Shown here: piece by piece, positions 50,712-61,330 of the stretch
Layout of the letters: the number at the start of each line of letters is the position of its first letter
Position numbering within the stretch: the stretch's first letter is position 1
Origin: Rotaria sordida
Lineage: Eukaryota > Rotifera > Eurotatoria > Philodinida > Philodinidae
NCBI GenBank assembly: GCA_905250125.1
Contig: CAJNOL010000486.1
Span: 1-64,000 of the forward strand
Length of the DNA: 64,000 nt
Direction of reading: 5' to 3'
Made by a program: the position numbers and the translations under genes
Notes under the pieces: generated by a model
Databases searched by the model: none
Seen by the model: the letters and a program-made list of their open reading frames with translations, nothing else
What the model was told of the DNA's origin: nothing

Positions 50712-50860
50712 TTAATGCGCTAAGAAGAGAGGAAAAAAAGAATTTGAAATATATATATATATATATATTAAAAGTACAGAGAAGTTCATATACACTGTTC
50801 AACAAAAGAAGCACACAAATGTTATAATGCAGACATTTGCCTAAAATATTCATATTTTGA

Positions 50861-52732
50861 TTATCGACGAGTATTGGCAATGCATACTTCAATCTAAATA
50901 TTAATAATTAAAAGATATATCAAAATATAAATGTAAATTAGTTGTTTATTTGAGATAATCAAGAAAAAAAATGCCAAAAAAGAGTAATATTTTATGGAGT
51001 ATTTAATTTTACTAGCAACAGACAGAATGAAAAGCTTCGAATCAGACCAAAAGATACGATTTTTCTCTTTGGTTAGCTAGAACAGTAATATTTTCTGACA
51101 GATTTATATAGTTGACGTTCCAAATTATATCATACTTACGTTATTTTACTCACGAGGAAGGTCTCCCAATTGAAAATTTGCTTTTGAATCGAGACTACGT
51201 ACATTCTGTAGAACCAAATGAACTAACAATACCATGAAACAATTCAGGCTCTTTGTTGAGATGTTGCACTTTCACGATACTTTTTAAATAAATGCTGCGA
51301 GAACACCGGGAAAACTGATTTTTGAATTTCAACTTGAAACTTTGTGCAGAGATAGAATCCTAATGAGAATAGTTTATTGTGAATGTTTCAGATCTTGTCG
51401 TTGTTCCTATCTTAACATACAATTATAGTAAAAGCATGTATTTTACATCGCTCATATATAACAGTAGATTCGATATCCTTATTTCAGGATAGAAAAAAAT
51501 CAAAAGAACTAAAATTTTCACTAAAAACTACTCTCATTAAGTTTTATCGCTGTAAAAAGTTTCAAGTTAAAATTCGAAAATCAGTTTTCCTGAGGGAAAC
51601 AACGTTATTCATTTACAAACTACCGTAAAAATGAAATATCTTGGGAAAGGGTCTGAACCGTTTTAGAATATTATTAGTTCATTTTGTTCTACAGAATGTA
51701 CGTAGTCTCGATTCAAACACTATTTACCAGTTAGAAGACTTTCCTCGTCAGATATATGTAAAATTTTCATCGGGATTGTAAATGAAAAACTACCTTCCAC
51801 AGCTCGATTAGCCAACAGATATAGTGAGTAAAATCTAATTTAATAGACTATTTTATCCTCAATTGACTTAGAACTATGTTTTCACTATCAGTAGTAAAAA
51901 TTTGATGAAATTCCGATGATATCTGTATGTCGAAAAAGCGTTCGATCTTCATATTTGATTGCTCACTAAAATAATGTAAACACAAAACTTAATAGAGATA
52001 TCTGTGAGGAAAATTTATTTATATTAAATCAGTGAATATTTTATTAATAGTTTATATAAGTTACTTTATTCATGATTAATCATATGAGACATTCAAATAC
52101 TTAACAGTATTACAGAGATCTATAACTAAAAAATAATCTTCATCATTATCATTCTTGAGTACATTATCAAATATCATGCTGCTAATTATTTATAATTTTT
52201 GAGAAAACTGTAATCTTCATATTCTATTTAAAGTTTTTAACTTACGCATCGAAGTCCTTTTTCCATTGGATCAACCATAAAAATGCCACGATGATTAAGA
52301 ACATTTTCATTTTTTTCTGCAATATACTTAGCAGCACGTTTAACACACTAAATATTTTCATTTTTATTAAAACAAAAAACAAACATATTTAAGAATTTTA
52401 CCTTTTCATAATGTGTAGGCATACAAAGTAAAAGTAAATAACCTGTTAAACAAGCACAACAATTTTCCATGAATGTTTTACATGATAAAGCTTCGGCATC
52501 TGCAAAAATTGCATTTATCTCACTTATTATTCCAGTAAATTCATTACGATCAATCTAAATTAGTTAGAAAATCAGAAGATAATGTAGAATAGAAGACAAT
52601 AAAATGATTTACTCTTCCTTCAAGTTCAGTAGGAAAACGTTCTTGAAATTTTACAGCAGTGCCCTCAGAATAATCACGTTGAATAAATAATTTTATTGAT
52701 TGATCATTTGTTAAACGAGTAGTATCGTCCAT
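50861..52732 (-). CDS. GOLGA7: GOLGA7-like palmitoyltransferase cofactor, four exons
   Basis: Exons, 5' to 3': 52613-52732, 52402-52554, 52246-52347, 50861-50893 (408 nt, 135 aa, close to the 137 aa of vertebrate GOLGA7). All junctions are phase 0 with GTAA-type donors and TTTAG-type acceptors. Family hallmarks: KLFIQRDYSEGTAVKFQERF with FPTELEGR in exon 1, the cysteine cluster FMENCCACLTGYLLLLC and PTHYEK in exon 2, GIFMVDPMEKGLR in exon 3, and IEVCIANTRR at the end. In animals it is a Golgi-associated partner that stabilises a DHHC palmitoyltransferase (ZDHHC9 with Ras substrates); the clustered Cys are where the family is itself acylated. The last exon is tiny and lies 1.35 kb away, past a foldback element. 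The RGS12-like gene starts 226 bp downstream on the same strand. Confidence 0.9.
51152..51749. mobile_element. Foldback element in GOLGA7 intron 3
   Basis: Arms of about 250 bp converge from ACGAGGAAGGTCT (51152) and its inverse (ending 51749), sharing words such as CGAGACTACGTACATTCTGT and AACTTGAAACTTT. Non-coding. Confidence 0.7.
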
Positions 52733-53340
52733 CTCAAATAGGTTTATTTTAAACTTTCGTAGACAAACAAAAAGAAGAAGATAAAACAACAACGTCTTAT
52801 TTTGTTCAATGATTGGTGGATGAAACATAATTAGTCAAATAGTTGACATTACTAGATGACGCCACTGAACAGCAACGAACAATTAGAGCATAACTATTTA
52901 AGAATAGAAATGTTTACTCAAAATATTTTTATCTATCAGAAATATCATTAGACGATTTTTAACAGCTAGCAGTTGCTGAAAGAAAATAACCAGGGTAGAC
53001 GACAGCGTGTCTGATTCCCAAATTCAGTGGAAAATGAAATTTTTTTTCAATCACAGATATATAAAAACACCTTTTCAAGTTCTTCTTCGATGCTAAAATG
53101 TATTTCGAAGACTACCATGCAATCAAATTTATTTTTTACATCTACAAAACGCTATTCTTCCATAAAAAAAAGAACGGCCTTGTTCAAAATTTCAACATCT
53201 GTAGGGTATAGAAGAAAGAAAAGATGGTGCTGCCGAAGGTGGCACCTGTTTGGAACAGAATTAAAAAACATTTAACACGACAATTTCATGATTTAATATG
53301 CATAAAATGAAAGTTGGCTTTATACTATAGAATTACAAAA
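52733..53340. other. Upstream flank of GOLGA7; nothing further recognised
   Basis: Probable promoter side of the GOLGA7-like gene, but I can point to no specific element. The plus-strand open frame 53027-53275 has no family features. Confidence 0.4.
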
Positions 53341-53359
53341 AATGATTCCGTGTTTTATT

Positions 53360-54809
53360 ATAACTGGTAGTCGTTTGCATCGTCTTCAACATCTGTGGAG
53401 TCGTTAAAGCCGGATAGTTGATGAGTGTTAGATGGTAGTTTGACCATGTCTCCTGGTGCTATGTAGGGAGCTTGTGTATTTGCTGTCGCTCATAAGACAG
53501 AAACCATACGCCTGAAGCGACGTGATTGCAGTAACCTAAAGAATCATTCCTAACAGGATAATCCCATTAGTATCCTAAGATTTCACCATACGTATATTGA
53601 ATGGTTGGATTGCATTTTTAACAAATGTGCATCACTTGAGCAGATTGAGAAACGTATAAGATTCGAAAACTCCTTGTTTATGTAAATTGTATAATTTGTA
53701 GACCTGAAAAGATCTCTTGTTGAAGATTTTCTTTCAGTATACAATTGAACGCAGTTAAGTTGTAAAATACCTTTAATCAAAATGAAGATTAAATTTATAT
53801 AAAATCAATTGTACATTTAATTTCAGTATACCTAAGGTGATATCTTTTATTGTGCCATCTTCAGAAAATGTTAAAAACTTATTAATTGTATTAGTGTAAT
53901 CAAGTATTTTTGATTTTGATGACTACTTTTTCATATTATGTTTCTTTCATGAAATTGAGACAATATGCTAAAGGATCACAATTTTCAAATAGTAATTTAA
54001 AGTCACGGTCTCAAACTTTCTTTTTTTATAAGGTTAAGTTATCATTCACTGTGCCCTTCCAACTTCTTCTGAAGTAGACGTTTTAATTGATGATGAATGT
54101 CTACTAATAATAGAACGTATAATTGATAAATTTTTGTAATGAGGCAACGAAGAATTTCCAGTACTTAATTCGGCCACTTACTGCTTCTCCTACTCATCTA
54201 ACTGTTATTATCAATCTCGATTAATTCGCCTCAGTTATGGCATATCCACCGCGATCGTTGACAAATTATGGAAAAGTTGCATTGAACACGAGTTCTTTCA
54301 TTGTGTCAACTGAGTCTCGAAAATTTCTGTCAATAGCGACATCATTCTAAAGGAAAAAGATGATTGTGTATCAACATTTTAGAAAAATAGAACTATATTC
54401 AAGTAGTCTTACTGTATGATCTATATTTTGTAACAAAATACTTTTCATAATTGTAGTATCATGGTTGAAATAATTAGAAAAGAAAGGATAAAAACAAGAA
54501 ATTATGTAATCGTTGATAGAAACAGTCATGATTGATTTTAATAATGATAGCATTTTTGTGACGATTAAATGGCTATCTTTGAAAATCGTTGTTTCTAGAT
54601 TTTGAATACAAAACAGTAGCTAATATTAAAAAACGGAAAAGATGATTACTTACTTGAATGTACATGTATGTAATATCAAGATCAATAATTGTTGTATCAA
54701 ATTCATCATTGCACATTAACATTTTAGGGATTGTTGATCTGTATTTATTGTCTATTTCAAGATGTATAATATTACGAAATCCAAAATTATGTTGCACAAA
54801 CTCGCCCAT
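53360..54809 (-). pseudogene. Unrecognised, probably decayed coding remnants
   Basis: Three protein-like pieces lie on the minus strand. 54654-54809 begins MGEFVQHNFGFRNIIHLEID and ends at a GTAAGT donor in phase 0. A piece after TTTAG near 54348 reads NDVAIDRNFRDSVDTMKELV and stops soon after. A piece at about 53360-53480 reads YIAPGDMVKLPSNTHQ and ends DDANDYQL plus stop. I cannot join them into one convincing gene or name a family. It may be a broken gene or a small rapidly evolving one. Confidence 0.3.
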
Positions 54810-55429
54810 TTAGGCGCTCCGAACGTGTTCGAGACTTCACGAAACTGCTCTCTTGTCTGGCAGTTAGAACAGAATAGCTAATAACCTGTTAAATAATCAA
54901 ATTGAAGTTTGCATCATGCAATATCAGTTGCAGTACAGACAGGATAGATCTATTATTTGCATCATGAATATAAGATGTGAATATTCTCTAAATGCGATCA
55001 TGGCATAAAACTTTCAAAAATATGTAAAGATTCAATCTTTATCATCAGACAAAAATTCGTTATCGTTAATATTTGCAATGTTGTTCTATTTCAAACCATA
55101 TTTTTCATGTACTTATTCAAAGTTGAATATTACCCTCTTCGATCCCAATGACTCTTGCATTCTCTACAAATGCAGAGAAAAATTAAAAAAATCCACTCTC
55201 TCTTACGTTCAGTCATCGCTAATTAACCGTATACATGTGGTAAATTTTTTCGTTCATGAAACATGGATTTATATATCTCTTCATATGACAGTTGTTTATT
55301 GATAGATAAGACAGAACGCAAAAAAATTCTTGCGTTCTGATTGTCTTCAATCTGCAGACAGCGGTATCCAAGAGATTAATAGAATTTGAGTCAAGGAGGA
55401 AACGGCGGATTTGAAGCACAAAAGTACCT

Positions 55430-56190
55430 GAAAATACAGAAGCAACTTCAAGTTACTTCAAATAGGCACAAGTAGCTCCAAGTTAGACTTCTGCAAAATG
55501 GTCACGGTCACGGTCACGGTCACGGTCACGGCGTCTCGTGACCGTGACCGTGACTAGTTTTCGAAAAATTGGCGTGACTGGGATCGTGACCGTGACTAAA
55601 TAGCTCGTGACCGTGACCAAATAGCTCGTGATCGTGACCAAATGGCTCGTGACCGTGACTTAACAGTGAAAAATTTTGATACTAAAAGTCTGATTTTTGT
55701 GAAAAAAAATCAAAATTTTAATTGATTTATGGGTTTTCTTTGTTTTGTTACAGGAAAAATCCACGAAATCAATTTAAATCTTGGTTTTGTAGCACAAAAA
55801 TCCAGCTAGTAATCCAAAATTTCCGTGGCCGTGACGTGACCGTGACTAGTTTCGAAAAATTTCCGTGACTATGAACGTGACCGTGACCAGCTAGCTCGTG
55901 ACCGTGACGTGATCGTGACTAGTTTCGAAAAATCTTCGTGACTATGAACGTGACCGTGACCAAGCAGCTCGTGACCGTGACGTGACGTGACTGAAAAATC
56001 GTGGTCACGCAGAAGTCTACTCCAAGTACATTAAAAGTATCACAAAGTAGCTTAAAGTACTTTTAAAATACAGTCAAGTACCTTTAAAGTATTATCATGT
56101 ACTTTCAAGTATCTGTAAGTATCTTCAAGTATCTTTAAGTACCTTCAAATACCTCCAAAGTCTCTTAAAGTAGTTTCAAGTACCGATAAG
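55430..56190. repeat. AAGTACTTCA-type minisatellite, split by an insertion
   Basis: Degenerate 10-13 bp units of the form CAAGTACCTT / TTCAAGTATC run on both sides (about 55430-55483 and 56020-56190) of the 536-bp element at 55484-56019. Confidence 0.7.
55484..56019. mobile_element. hAT-type foldback built of GTGACC repeats; 8-bp target duplication
   Basis: Ends TAGACTTCTGC and GCAGAAGTCTA are perfect inverses, and CTCCAAGT flanks both sides (55476-55483 and 56020-56027). The interior consists largely of GTCACG/CGTGAC hexamers, including a near-perfect hairpin at 55501-55554, and a longer unit with CTCGTGACCGTGACCAAATAG. An 8-bp duplication fits hAT-type transposition. There is no coding content. 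Confidence 0.85.
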
Positions 56191-56614
56191 TATATCGCAG
56201 TAGACGAATAGTTTTTCAAAACCTAAAAATTTATCAAATGAAAAGCAATTAAGATGAAGAAATACGAAAAATTTATTTTATTTATTTGTAAAGCAAAGAA
56301 AAAGTATCAATAAAAGAATACAAAAAGCAAGCATTTTATGAACTAATATTAGCTGTTTGTTGCATGACCTGAGACAAGGGATCACTTGATAATCTTTTTG
56401 TTGTGTTGGATAATAACCAGCAAGCTGTTTGTTTGTGAAGATATTTAATTTTATCATTTATATTGATCTTAAAATACGAGCGTTCCAGCATAGGATTAAT
56501 ATTATCAACAATTTTTATTCCATCAAAATTTGATATTGTTGAATTTAATATCTGTTCTTCATTGTTGTAATCATTGTTATCAACATTTAATAACTCGTAA
56601 AGTTTATCTTCTCC

Positions 56615-57138
56615 CAGGGTTGCCAGATCATCCGAATTAGTCGGAAATTTCCGAATTTTTTAATTTTTTCTGACTGCTTTTCGACTTTCCGAATTCATCC
56701 CAATTCTTGAGATTTTTCCGAAAATTATACATTTCAAGTAAAAATGTTTATAATCCAAAATCAATAATCACTAGTAATCGAATCCCATGTGATGTTAACA
56801 ACGATAATAATGATTGTTTAGTAAATAGCGGTGCAAGAGCAAATGAATATTTTCAATCTGATCGACGATGGTCATATTTATTATATATTAAACCAAATAC
56901 AGTGCCAATAATGAAACTAGTTGTTTCCTATGTATTTTCTATTCCATACAGCATTGCTTATGTTGAATCAATATTCAGTCACACGAATCACTTTTGGTCT
57001 GATTATCGAAATCGAATGGATATCGAATTGGTCGAAGCTGAACAACAAATCAGAAAGAAATTCGATATTCCTTGTGCACATTCTTATGACTCTCTTTTAA
57101 CTCAAGAGGAACTATTGGAAAAAAATAGCCTCAAATGA
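56615..57138 (+). pseudogene. hAT transposase C-terminal fragment joined to its 5' terminus
   Basis: A hAT-type end CAGGGTTGCCAGATC starts at 56615. Within about 130 bp follows a frame (56707-57138) that carries the hAT C-terminal dimerisation region: PIMKLVVSYVFSIPYSIAYV, then ESIFSHTNHFWSDYRNRMD. The rest of the transposase (BED finger, catalytic part) is missing, so this is an internally deleted copy. No right terminus was found by 57800. The frame has no good ATG and is probably not expressed. Confidence 0.8.
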
Positions 57139-58176
57139 AAAATTTGTTAGAAAAAAACGTCTTGATAAATGAACTTTAGTTTTTTTTCAATAAGTGTTTT
57201 GAATTGTATATATATACATGTGTAGATAGTTTATTTTGAGTTTTTTTCGTGTATTAATTGTCTCTCTTGAAAATGATGTTTTCTAATAGTGCTATATTTT
57301 AATATATTTGTTTTAACATTGACGAAATATATCTACAGAGGGAAGGGTTAATTTGTTGTTGTTAAAAATAACTTAACTTTGCATTGATGATTTTTTTCAA
57401 ATTGCCTTGCCGATGCACAAAAGTCGAGTTGGCTAACTTTTCCTCAGCTCATCCAAATGCGCTAAAAATTTGGATTTAGAGGTTTTAGTTAGATGATGCT
57501 GGTTAAGATGAGAACATCAAATGAGAAAACTAAATTTTGACGAGTACTTCGATTTCTTGATGGCCTCATGGATCCTCTCTTAAAACCATGAAAATCGTTA
57601 AAAACAAGCAAAATAGGCCAGCTTTAGTGCCCCAAAAAAACGATGAAATAATCGGCAAAAACCGATGAAAATCGGCCGATTTTGAAATTTCAACTGGATC
57701 GCACAGGTGATCGGCATTTTTTGTAAAGTGTGTCAGCATGACAAAAGAAATCTTTACGATAAGATCTATTACAGAAAAAAACCAATTGGGTAGACTTGGT
57801 CACTAATGAAGTTATATAAATTTATTTTTCGTGTTTGAATATTTTATTAGAACAATGAATAACTAGTTTTCAAATTTATTCAAGTTGAATGTCAAAGATA
57901 ACAAGAATGAAAAAGGCAAAGGAAATAGACCAAACAGAATCGTACATAGAAAGACGTAGAGGTCCGAATAAAAGTTTTCATCATCATCGTTATCATTATC
58001 ATCATCTTTTCCTTTCTTCTAAATCCCCGAGATTTTTCATCAGTACATGAAAAAAGAAAGACCAATAGACAATATCACTTTCTCCAAGAAGAAAAAAAGG
58101 AAAAAACAAATGTCGACATTTATGATAAACAAATGAATAAAGAACAAAACAAAAAAAAGAAAAAAAAACGAAGAAA
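57139..58176. other. Gene-free stretch downstream of G3BP
   Basis: AT-rich, with a short hairpin-like ACCGATGAAAATCGG motif near 57660. It contains the G3BP 3' flank; no gene was recognised. Confidence 0.4.
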
Positions 58177-61100
58177 TTATTTTGTTCCTCCTTTTCCACC
58201 ACGTCGAGCACCACGAGTTGCAATACCTTCATAATACGGTGAATGATTATAAAATGATGATGGATAACCAGTTGATTGATAACTTGTTGGAGAAGCAGCT
58301 GTTGGATATGTTGGACGAAATGTATGAGGAAAAGGACGACGTTTTTTCGCTTCAACATTTATTTTTTGTGTTTTTAAAAGATTTTCATGATCAGCTACAA
58401 TAGCTTTAGCCATTTCAATTGATTGACAAACAACAAAAGCAAAATTTGCTGCACCAACTTGAGATCCTGTGTTACCAATACGAACAAGTAAAAGACTACC
58501 ATAAGGTCGAAATAATTCATGAATCTAAATTAAAATATTTCATCAATTAAAAAAAAAAAGAAAACACTTTGTTTTTGTTTTTGGATTATTTTACTTCATT
58601 TTCTGTTACTTGAGCTGAAAGATTTCCAACAAATATTTCTTGATCATCGGTATAACCAGTAGATAAATAACCTTCTTCACCAGTTCCATAATACCAAGAA
58701 TCATCATAATAATCATTAGCATCTTGTGGATGACCACGTGCTGCGGCTCGATTATTATTATTATTATTACCACTAGCTTTTGATGCTTTTTTTTGTTGTT
58801 TATTTGATTTATTTGATTTTGTTCCTGTAGCAGTAGCAGTAGTTGTTGCTGATGTTGGTTGACTTTCAGCTGAAGTAGTAGCAGGTTTTTCTTTTTTACC
58901 AATTGCATCTCGATATGATTTCGGTTTTGTTGTTTGCTCTTTTTCTTGACTTTTCGTTTGTTCAACAATTGGTGTTACTGGTGGAGTTATATTAGCAACT
59001 GATGAAGTCGTTGTTTCAGATTTATCATCTTTCTTTTCAACAATTGTATTGTCAAAAAATTCAACACTGCTAGAAGCTAATGGTGCTATTGGTGTTTCAA
59101 TCACTGTTGGTGAAGTTATTGTAACAGGTTGAGTTTCAAATGATGCCACTAAAAAAATTTATGAAATAGTTACTCGTTAATGATTGATCACTTTCTTAGA
59201 TTGATATAATTCAACAAATTTTTTTTACTTGGAAACAGCTCTTAGTGTAATTCCTATGGGATTAAGATCGAAAAGTGTGAAATAACTCCTATTAGTAATA
59301 GAAAGACTTGTTTAATGAATTCACTTAAATCAATATTATATATACTTGACATTCTGTTCTACTCATCAGGCAAAATTAAATCCATGTTATCTTAGTGTTC
59401 TTGAATTTGTCGATAAATTTACAGATTTCTCTTTTTGTGATTTGTACAAATGCTCGAACTCTGCGAGACGATTCCGAATCTTGAAAAATCCTTTCTCACA
59501 GAACATTCAGAATTGGAACATTTTGAAACTAAAGCGGCACGAGACAAATAGAACTCTAGACTCGAAAAAAAGTTTGTCCTATAGGATTCCAGCAAGTACA
59601 CAATAAATTTCATTTTCGAACTTTGTCAATATGTCTATCATGGCTTGCAGCGAGTCTAAAACTTTCATCCTCCTATATTTCAACACTCCTGCTAGTTTGT
59701 TTTTGACAAAAATGAATTCAGTGACTAAATCTTAATTTCGAAGAATTGATAGTAACTTAGTTACGCGTAAGGAAGGTTGTATTTATCGTTTGAAAATAAT
59801 ATTATCTCTTCCTTTATTAATCAAAATACAATATATATAATATTCTGGTAGGTTCTCGCTGGAGAGATGCTCTTTTCGTCTAGGAAAACGAAAAGAACTT
59901 GAAGCTAGGAAGACAATGGTCGGATTTTTCCAGCTCCAGTCTTAACATAACCATAGACTCCGATCTCCAAATTTCTGCTTCCAATTTATCACAATTTTCT
60001 CAAGTTTTCCGGTCGGAAATAGTCTCTGTGAGTGAAAAATTTTACTTAAACACAATAAACGTAGAAATGAACTCTCTTCTTCTAACAATCATCTATTGTA
60101 TTCATATTTCTTCATTGCTCTTCTTTCTTCCTTTGAAGTCCATTTAAAACTGGCACGTGAAAGATTAACTTTCTTTATCTGTACCAATATTAGATGTTCT
60201 TGAAAGGAAGAAAGAAGAATAATAAAGAAGTGTGAATATAATAGATGATTGTTAGAAGAAGACAGCTCATTTCTACCTTGATCGTGTTTAAGTACAACTT
60301 TTCACTCCGATGAAGAACGTTTTACATTCGAAACGTTAACTATTGTATTATATATATTGCATTTAATTAATAAAGGAGGAAATAATTAAAGATGAGCAAC
60401 TCCACTATGTCCCGCTCTAACTCTATCTACCAATTACCAGATGCTATTTCAACTCTAATGAGAAAAGCGTCAATTCCGACTGCGAGTTGGCGTTGCCCAT
60501 CTAGGAAGAGAATATTATTCTTAAATGAGTCGATAGTAAAACTCTTAAATATCAGATTTGCTACAAACTGTCCTATCAATAGAAATTATTTCATTCACTT
60601 TCAAAGGAGTAAAAATGATAAATGACAAGTTCATAAACGCACAGTTTTCTACAGTTAAATAGAACCTATTAAAACTGTTTCGATTGAACTCATAAATTGA
60701 AATGATGAGATAATGTGACTTATGCTCATATGAACTTTGAAGCTATTACTGTTGTAGATTTAGATAAATTATTCATTCGAGATTTGTAAATCATTCAAAA
60801 AAAACAACTACGAAATAATTCATAATGAATGTAGTACCTTCATTATTATTTGTTGTAGTCATTGATGTTTTTGTATTATTATCATTTGTTAAAATTGTTG
60901 CTGGACTATCTTGATATCGAAATATATCATTGTGTACATAATATTTTTGTTTTGAATTATCTGCTGGTGTTAATACAAATGTTTGAACAAAACGTTTCAT
61001 AATTGGTTGAGGTTGAGTATCAGTTACTGGTGTTGGTGATATTTCTCCACAAACTTGTATAACGATTGATGAACCTACAGTTAAATGACAATCAACTTGA

Positions 61101-61330
61101 CGAATTTTAACATGACGTTGTTTTAATGATAATTCTTCAATACGTTTAGCAATAGCTTCTATACCAGTTACAGTTTTCGTTGGATCATCATGCATAAATG
61201 TTGATGATGCAGAAAAGAAACGATGTAAAGATTCAGGATGTTCATGAAGAAGACGATAATATTGAACAACAAATGCTTTACCAATTTGTTGTGGTGTTGC
61301 ATTAGTTGTAGATGGAGATGATGTAGCCAT
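58177..61330 (-). CDS. G3BP: G3BP-type stress-granule RNA-binding protein, three exons
   Basis: Exons, 5' to 3': 60838-61330, 58595-59148, 58177-58524 (1395 nt, 464 aa; human G3BP1 has 466). Residues ~12-145 form an NTF2-like domain (GKAFVVQYYRLLHEHPESLH, MKRFVQTFVL, YYVHNDIFRYQD). The middle is Ser/Thr/Lys-rich and disordered. An RRM follows (~330-410) with RNP2 EIFVGNL and an RNP1-like NFAFVV. A short, weak RG tail (TRGARRGGKGG) ends it. In animals G3BP nucleates stress granules through NTF2 dimerisation and RNA binding. Intron 1 is 1.7 kb (GTACTA to TTTTAG), intron 2 70 bp. The start is the first ATG before the NTF2 fold. The acidic stretch that normally follows NTF2 looks poor. Confidence 0.92.
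60030..60310. mobile_element. Foldback element in G3BP intron 1
   Basis: Arms about 60030-60135 and 60205-60310 are inverted copies (shared word CTTCTTCTAACAATCATCTA). Non-coding. Confidence 0.7.

Noticed and set aside
58002-58968. Long frames overlapping G3BP in other frames and on the plus strand
   Set aside because: Shadows of the G3BP exons; compositional Ile/Gln/Leu runs.
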